A stretch of 48,033 nucleotides of DNA from Pseudomonadota bacterium (GTDB lineage Bacteria > Pseudomonadota > Alphaproteobacteria > Rhizobiales > Beijerinckiaceae): NCBI GenBank assembly GCA_021804825.1, contig JAJZGX010000006.1, positions 1 to 48,033 of the forward strand, read 5' to 3'. Below the pieces are notes generated by a model. That model was not told where the DNA came from. It saw nothing but the letters and a program-made list of their open reading frames with translations, and searched no databases. Both the position numbers and the translations under genes were made by a program. Position 1 is the stretch's first letter. Each line of letters starts with the position of its first letter. Below are positions 43,245 through 48,033 of the stretch, piece after piece.

Positions 43245-44383
43245 TCACATCGCAACGCGGTGCCAGCCTCACCGCCGCCATAGCCGCGATCTCGCTGGTC
43301 GGCGTCGGCCTGTCAGTCACCATACCCCTGCTGTCCCTGCGCATGAAGGCTGCGGGCTATGATGCCGGCATCATCGGCATGCAGACCGCTCTGGGTGGCG
43401 CTGCCACTTTGCTGCTCTCGCCTTTCGTGCCTTGGCTCGCCATGCGCCTCGGCATGCGGGCGCTGATGCTGCTGGCGGTCATGCTGGCCGCGCTTTGCCT
43501 TCTGGGCTTTGATCTCACCACCAACATCACCTTTTGGTGGCCGCTGCGCCTGCTCATCGGCTGCGCGCTCACCAGCCTGTTCGTCGCCAGCGAATTCTGG
43601 ATCAATGCCGCCGCACCACCCGATCAGCGCGGGCTGGTGATGGGGCTTTACACCACGGTGCTGGCGGCCGGCTTCGCCCTCGGCCCGGCCCTGCTGCTGG
43701 TGACCGGCACGCAAGGCGATGCGCCCTTTATCGCCGCCATGGTGATTTTCCTGGCGGCTAGCGTGCCGCTCTGGCTTTATGGTGACCGCGCCCCCGTTCC
43801 AGAACCGGCTTCAACCGGGGATTATTGGTCTGTCGTGCGCGCTGTTCCGGCTGCTGTCTTCGCAACCCTGGCGTTCGGCATGGTCGAGACCGCCTCGATC
43901 GCCCTTTTGCCGGTCTATGCTCTCGCCCGCCATGAGAGTGCGCAAACCGGAGCCCTCGACGTCAGCCTCTACGCCACGGGCATCCTGCTGTTGCAAATCC
44001 CCATTGGCCTGCTGTCCGACCGCTTTGATCGTCGCCATATACTGCTGATGACCTGCGTGACCTGCGCCTTGGCCGCATGGCTCATGCCGACCCTCGCCAA
44101 TCACCGGCTGGCTTTCGCGGCATTGCTGATCGGTTGGGGCGGCGTGGTCAGCGCACTTTATCCTGTGGCTTTGGCATTGCTTGGCACAACCGTGGCGCCC
44201 GAACATCAGGCCCCCGCCAATGCAGTCATCGTCATGTTCTATGCCACCGGCATGATGGCGGGGCCACCAGTCATGGGCAAGGCCATGGATCTGCTCGGCC
44301 CAGGCGGCCTGTTTTATGGCATGGCGGGTGTCCTGGCGCTCTGCGCGGCGCTGCTTCTGGCCTTGAAGCCAGGCCGGTCTTAG
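43241..44383 (+). CDS. MFS transporter
   Basis: A 380-residue, about 12-helix major facilitator. It starts SQRGASLTAAIAAISLVGVGL, with the RLGMRALMLLAVMLAALCLLG and LLSDRFDRRHILLM loops that form the two half-repeat MFS motifs. The TTG start overlaps the Nudix stop as TTGA; no better start is seen. Closest in appearance to small-solute/drug efflux MFS proteins; substrate unknown. Last gene of the rnr group. Confidence 0.85.
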   Translation: MITSQRGASLTAAIAAISLVGVGLSVTIPLLSLRMKAAGYDAGIIGMQTALGGAATLLLSPFVPWLAMRLGMRALMLLAVMLAALCLLGFDLTTNITFWWPLRLLIGCALTSLFVASEFWINAAAPPDQRGLVMGLYTTVLAAGFALGPALLLVTGTQGDAPFIAAMVIFLAASVPLWLYGDRAPVPEPASTGDYWSVVRAVPAAVFATLAFGMVETASIALLPVYALARHESAQTGALDVSLYATGILLLQIPIGLLSDRFDRRHILLMTCVTCALAAWLMPTLANHRLAFAALLIGWGGVVSALYPVALALLGTTVAPEHQAPANAVIVMFYATGMMAGPPVMGKAMDLLGPGGLFYGMAGVLALCAALLLALKPGRS

Positions 44384-44435
44384 CCGCCGCCAACGTCAGA
44401 CCGGGCGCAGCAAAATGCGCTTACGGCCAAGGCTG

Positions 44436-45770
44436 TCACACCTCCAAAATCACCCTGTGATTGTCCTTGGCCGGCCACGGACGCCCGACCACGCGAATTT
44501 CATTCCATTCGGCCACCACCGGGCGCGCCGTCGCGTCTGCGAGGCGCAGCGTGCTCTTGGGATCGGTGGGCACCCCCGGCGTCACATCTTTTGGCTGTTT
44601 GCCGTCAAAAATGACAATGTCACGCGGCAATCCGAAATAGCCGCGCGGGCACGACATGATCAACACCGCCGCCGCCCCCGCATCAGCCTTCACCGCAGCC
44701 GGCGCCGGACGCAGATTGAGTTTATCGAACGAGCGCGGGATCGGTGGCTTGTAAATATGGGTGATGAACTGTCCCGGCGCGGCGATAACAAACTCTAACG
44801 CCGATTTTGAATCGACCTTGAGCGGCCCCCAGATGCCATCGGCCGCCGTGGTCTTGGTCAGCAGCGCCACGCCAACCCGCTCGCCGGTGATCGGCGATAC
44901 CCGGTATATATCGACCTTGGCCCCAGCCACCGGCAGATTGGTCGGCACATCCCCTACCATGCCCGTGACGCGCCCATTGAGCGTGACTTCGGCTTCAGGC
45001 GTAATGCCGATGAATGCCGGCTCGCGCCCGGTGATAAACTTGAATTGCTCACGGAACGCCTGCGGCGTGAAAGCGGTGCCGCGATGATCCACACCCGGCA
45101 GCACGAGGTTCAGCGCGCCCTTCAGCGCCGGCCCCTCCGATGTGATGTTGGTTTTCATGCCTGGATGCCCCAAAAACCGCCCATCCGGCTGCGCATATTT
45201 ATCATTGCCATCGCTGCGCAGTGTCATGAAATCAACGCCAGCCACAACCTCGCTGGCGCCGCCGTTCAAGCCCTTCAGAAACGCCCCCATGCCGTTGTAT
45301 TCCGACCCCAACAGCGCCGGGATCGCAAAGACACCATGGTTGGGCGTGCCGCACAGGATCGCCTTGCTGACATGGGCGGCATTGCCCGGCTGCGCGAGAT
45401 AATTGCGGATCGCATAGCCCCCGCGCGAAGACGCCACCATCACGACCTTGCTAGCACCGGTCTTGGCCAGCACCATGGCGACATAGGCGGTGATCTGCTT
45501 CAACTCGTCATCGGTCGATGAGCGGTTGGCTTGCGGCTTGGTATTGTCATCGCGGGCTTTGGGATTGATGAAATCAATGGGAAACAATAAATCGGCTGGA
45601 TAGCCATTGCTCTCGAACCGCCAGATCACCTTCTGCCAGATCGACGCCTGGTCGCTGTCACCATGCAGGAAAACGATCGGCTCGGGGCCAGTCGTCGCAG
45701 CGGCGACACCGCTGTGGAGTGCAACACCAACCGCGGCAGCACCTTGCATGACCTGACGACGATTCAACAT
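44436..45770 (-). CDS. Tat-exported alpha/beta hydrolase-like protein
   Basis: A 444-residue protein with a twin-arginine signal (MLNRRQVMQGAAAVGVAL), then an alpha/beta hydrolase N-half: oxyanion strand PIVFLHGDSD (residues 31-40) and a nucleophile elbow VASSRGG with Ser115, where the usual GxSxG first glycine is Ala113. After about residue 250 a beta-rich domain follows (VTLNGRVTGMVGDVP, GAKVDIYRVSP). I do not recognise a specific activity; a lipase or polyester hydrolase is a guess. ATG 45770 has GGGAGG 7 bases upstream. Confidence 0.72.
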   Translation of the reverse strand: MLNRRQVMQGAAAVGVALHSGVAAATTGPEPIVFLHGDSDQASIWQKVIWRFESNGYPADLLFPIDFINPKARDDNTKPQANRSSTDDELKQITAYVAMVLAKTGASKVVMVASSRGGYAIRNYLAQPGNAAHVSKAILCGTPNHGVFAIPALLGSEYNGMGAFLKGLNGGASEVVAGVDFMTLRSDGNDKYAQPDGRFLGHPGMKTNITSEGPALKGALNLVLPGVDHRGTAFTPQAFREQFKFITGREPAFIGITPEAEVTLNGRVTGMVGDVPTNLPVAGAKVDIYRVSPITGERVGVALLTKTTAADGIWGPLKVDSKSALEFVIAAPGQFITHIYKPPIPRSFDKLNLRPAPAAVKADAGAAAVLIMSCPRGYFGLPRDIVIFDGKQPKDVTPGVPTDPKSTLRLADATARPVVAEWNEIRVVGRPWPAKDNHRVILEV

Positions 45771-45870
45771 TTCGCGACCTCCCAAAATCTTGCTTGTGGA
45801 AGGTAGTTTATGCCGAAACTAAAATGCTGCAAGCCCAATATGATAGCTGCGCCGTGGCAAAAATTCAGAC

Positions 45871-47106
45871 CTAGGCGGCAATCAACCCCCTCAGCGGCGC
45901 GACCCCGGCACTTTCCGGGAAAATGCTGGTGCCCAGCACCGCAGCCGACAGGCCGAACTGATCAGCCAACAAGCCTTTCAGCACGCCGCGCACATCGGTG
46001 GTCGGTGCCAGATCGCGGTTCTGGTAGAGTTGCGCATCTTTCAGACCCGGCCAGCGGGCAATCACCCGGCCACCCTTGATCGCACCGCCTGCCAGAAATG
46101 CCACAGTCGCGGTGCCGTGGTCCGTGCCAATGGTGCCATTGATACGGGCGGTGCGCCCAAATTCGGTGACAGCGACAATGGCAGTGTTCTTCCATTTGTC
46201 GCCAAGCCCGCTCTCGAATTCGGCAAAGGCACCGTCGAGCCCGCCCAGCAACAAGGCGAGGCGTCCGGTAGCCCCGCCCTCATTGACATGCGTGTCCCAG
46301 CCATCAAACGCCATGGCGGCAATGCGCGGGCCATCGTCATGCGCCATCAATTTTGCGGCACCACGCGCCGCCTGCCGCATCCCGGCGGGATTATCACTGC
46401 CGCCTTGCGGCTTGGAGGCCCCCATACCATCGGAATTGGCGAGGCTCTGGGTCGCGAGGCCCTCGCGCAGCGCCTTGGCGAGCACAGGATCGGTATGTGT
46501 ATAAAGGTCCATCACCCGGTTGCGCAGATCATCGCCAGCTTCGGGCAGGCCTTGCGGTGCCCAGCCCAGCACCGGCGCCGGGCCTTGCAGCACCAGCGGT
46601 GTCTGCGCACCTATGCCCAGCGCATTGAAAGGATTGACCCGCACCCCCTTCGGAATTGCGGAAAATGCCCGGTTGAGCCAGCCAGAATTGATGTGTCCGA
46701 CGCCGGGCAAGCCATTTTGCAGCACATCCTGACCGTCAAAATGCGAACGATCACGATAGCCAGTGGCGGCAGCATGGACGATGGCGGCCTGCCCCTTGCC
46801 ATAAAGCCGCGCAAAATTCTTCATGGCCGGGTTGAGCACAAAGAAACCGTCGAGCGGCAGACCGGCATGGGGGCCGGACGTGGTCAGGGCGATCTGCCCA
46901 TGCAGGCGCTCATAATCTGGGTCGCCCACCGGGCCTACCGCCGACATGCCATCCAGCGCCCCGCGCAGGATCAGCACGATCAGGCGCGGATCGCGGCCAT
47001 CGGCGGCCTGCGCCATTTTCGGCAGGAAGGCCCAGGAAAACAACGCACCGCTGGCCGTCATCAGCGCCCGGCGCGACGGCAAGAGCTGTTCACAAAGCAA
47101 GGTCAT
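45871..47106 (-). CDS. DUF1501 protein, Tat signal
   Basis: A 411-residue exported DUF1501 protein (sulfatase-like alkaline phosphatase fold, activity unknown). The signal SRRALMTASGALFSWAF is twin-arginine-like. Family marks include RDPRLIVLILRGALDG, HFDGQDVLQNG, MAFDGWDTHVNEGG and AVTEFGRTARINGTIGTDHG. It starts 4 bases after the DUF1800 stop, with GGAG 8 bases upstream of ATG 47106. The DUF1800-DUF1501 pair is widespread and of unknown role. Confidence 0.85.
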   Translation of the reverse strand: MTLLCEQLLPSRRALMTASGALFSWAFLPKMAQAADGRDPRLIVLILRGALDGMSAVGPVGDPDYERLHGQIALTTSGPHAGLPLDGFFVLNPAMKNFARLYGKGQAAIVHAAATGYRDRSHFDGQDVLQNGLPGVGHINSGWLNRAFSAIPKGVRVNPFNALGIGAQTPLVLQGPAPVLGWAPQGLPEAGDDLRNRVMDLYTHTDPVLAKALREGLATQSLANSDGMGASKPQGGSDNPAGMRQAARGAAKLMAHDDGPRIAAMAFDGWDTHVNEGGATGRLALLLGGLDGAFAEFESGLGDKWKNTAIVAVTEFGRTARINGTIGTDHGTATVAFLAGGAIKGGRVIARWPGLKDAQLYQNRDLAPTTDVRGVLKGLLADQFGLSAAVLGTSIFPESAGVAPLRGLIAA

Positions 47107-47110
47107 GGCT

Positions 47111-48033
47111 TCAACTCCGCTGAAATTCGGGGGACATAAGCAGCAAGGCAAAGCCCTGAGGACGCGAGGCGGCGCGCGCCACCATCTGTTGGGTTGCCTT
47201 CGAGGCGGCATTGCCCATGATCATGGCCAGCACCTCGCTCGGATTGGCGACCGAGCGCCATTGATGGCCGATGCGTGCGGCAATATCGAGCCGCTGCTTC
47301 ATGCCCTCGGGTGAAGCCCAGGCGCTGAGCGTGTCCGGCCAGCCGTTCGGGCCAGGTGGTGCCCACAGGCGCATCCCCATGAGCTTCAACGCGTAGAAAT
47401 AGGGGCCGATCACCAGCGGTTCGCTCTGTTGCGCGCGCGAGGCGGCGATGAGAAAATCATAAGGCGTGCGGATTTTGGCCAAAGGCGACGACCAGGCTTC
47501 ATCTGCATTGATCAACGCCAGGGTCACGGCTTTGAGATCGCCGTCGGTTTTGGTGAACACGTCGGCAAGCTTGGCCACCAGAGCTGGCGGCGGATTGTCT
47601 GCGATAAAATGCGATGCGAGTTTGGTCGCGATGAAATGCGCTGTTGCCGGTTTGGCGCAGATGTCATCCAGCGCCGCTTCGCCTTGCTCGATTCCGCCCG
47701 CCGGATAGGTTTTTCCCATCAGCTTTTGCGCACCCGGCTCATGAAAGAAGCGGTTGAACACGAATGTGCCCGGAGGCCCCAATTTCCCCAGCGGCCCGAT
47801 GATCGACCAGCCGGTGAGAATCCGCGCAAAGCTGGTGACATCGGCCTGGCTATAGCCGGAGCGCACCCCCATGGTGTGCAATTCCATGATTTCGCGCGCA
47901 AGATTTTCATTGAGACCGCGCTTCAGGCGCTTGCCCGCCGGTGAATCCGGGCCAATCGATTGCGCCTGATCGAGAAAGTTCAGCATCACCGGATGCTGCT
48001 CGACCGCACGCACCAGATCTTTGAAGCGCCCCA
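47111..48033 (-). CDS. DUF1800 protein, N-terminus beyond the window edge
   Basis: The frame is open to the window edge (first complete codons give GRFKDLVRAVEQHP), so the start lies outside. The visible 307 residues carry DUF1800 marks: QHPVMLNFLDQAQS, LNENLAREIMELHTMGV, SQADVTSFARILTGWS and KLASHFIADNPPP. Function unknown; always seen with DUF1501. The GTG at 48013 is not a likely start because the conserved sequence continues upstream of it. Confidence 0.85.
   Translation of the reverse strand, partial: GRFKDLVRAVEQHPVMLNFLDQAQSIGPDSPAGKRLKRGLNENLAREIMELHTMGVRSGYSQADVTSFARILTGWSIIGPLGKLGPPGTFVFNRFFHEPGAQKLMGKTYPAGGIEQGEAALDDICAKPATAHFIATKLASHFIADNPPPALVAKLADVFTKTDGDLKAVTLALINADEAWSSPLAKIRTPYDFLIAASRAQQSEPLVIGPYFYALKLMGMRLWAPPGPNGWPDTLSAWASPEGMKQRLDIAARIGHQWRSVANPSEVLAMIMGNAASKATQQMVARAASRPQGFALLLMSPEFQRS

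Noticed and set aside
48013-48033. GTG at 48013 as the true start of the DUF1800 gene.
   Set aside because: The conserved family sequence (GRFKDL) continues in frame to the window edge, so the gene is truncated by the window.

Overview
The window looks like a chromosomal segment of a GC-rich alphaproteobacterium, most likely in Hyphomicrobiales (Rhizobiales). The pointers are the gene order hisH-hisA-hisF-hisE-coaA, the trpA-accD-folC block, an AccD that has lost most of its zinc-ribbon cysteines, the alphaproteobacterial cell-cycle regulators GcrA and TrcR (DUF1013), PhaR, and a long-form IolC with a DUF2090 domain. Genes are dense, and many start inside the stop codon of the gene before them (ATGA, GTGA, TTGA). 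I see no rRNA, tRNA, CRISPR array, insertion sequence or prophage.

Layout. 1-2874 (+): end of a histidine operon (hisH tail, hisA, hisF, hisE) running into coaA, then a small membrane protein. 3421-9298: myo-inositol catabolism, with iolC-iolD-iolE on the minus strand divergent from iolG, around a control region holding two operator-like palindromes exactly 30 bp apart. 9407-9498: a palindromic interspersed repeat. 9522-15662 (-): a BMP-type nucleoside/purine ABC importer (ATPase, two permeases, binding protein) followed by xdhA, the small xanthine dehydrogenase subunit, with no large-subunit gene. 15843-17488 (-): an SDR sugar dehydrogenase and dgoK behind a GntR-like operator. 17633-20758 (+): trpA-accD-folC with no trpB beside it. 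20772-23566 (-): trcR, lemA and two TPM-domain genes. 23941-26525 (+): pal, an NDUFAF5-like methyltransferase, a thioesterase and phaR. 26540-28354 (-): edd (Entner-Doudoroff).

28699-29866 (+): three tandem 53-codon Flp/type IVb pilin genes, the last two on 503-bp duplicated units that carry their own terminator and promoter box. 30002-31225 (+) is a flavoprotein convergent with gcrA (31216-31740, -). The gcrA upstream region holds seven GANTC (CcrM) sites in 236 bp and two perfect inverted repeats. 32104-34940 (+): the PQQ-catabolism-associated ABC set (binding protein, ATPase, ABC-2 permease). 34937-39414 (-): a complete livKHMGF-type importer read from a promoter overlapped by a perfect LacI-type operator. 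39780-44383 (+): rnr, DUF983, Nudix hydrolase, MFS transporter. 44436-48033 (-): a Tat-exported alpha/beta hydrolase-like protein and a DUF1501/DUF1800 pair, the latter cut by the window edge.

Metabolically the segment suits a versatile heterotroph that uses inositol, purines or nucleosides, galactose-type sugars via KDGal, and the Entner-Doudoroff route, with PHA storage and possibly PQQ-linked alcohol oxidation. I found no clear-cut new multi-gene system. The strongest unexplained signals are regulatory: the gcrA GANTC cluster, the flp array, the LacI-type operator on a liv promoter, and inverted repeats upstream of pal and of the BMP operon. Several genes have also lost their usual partners (trpA, xdhA, pal, rnr).
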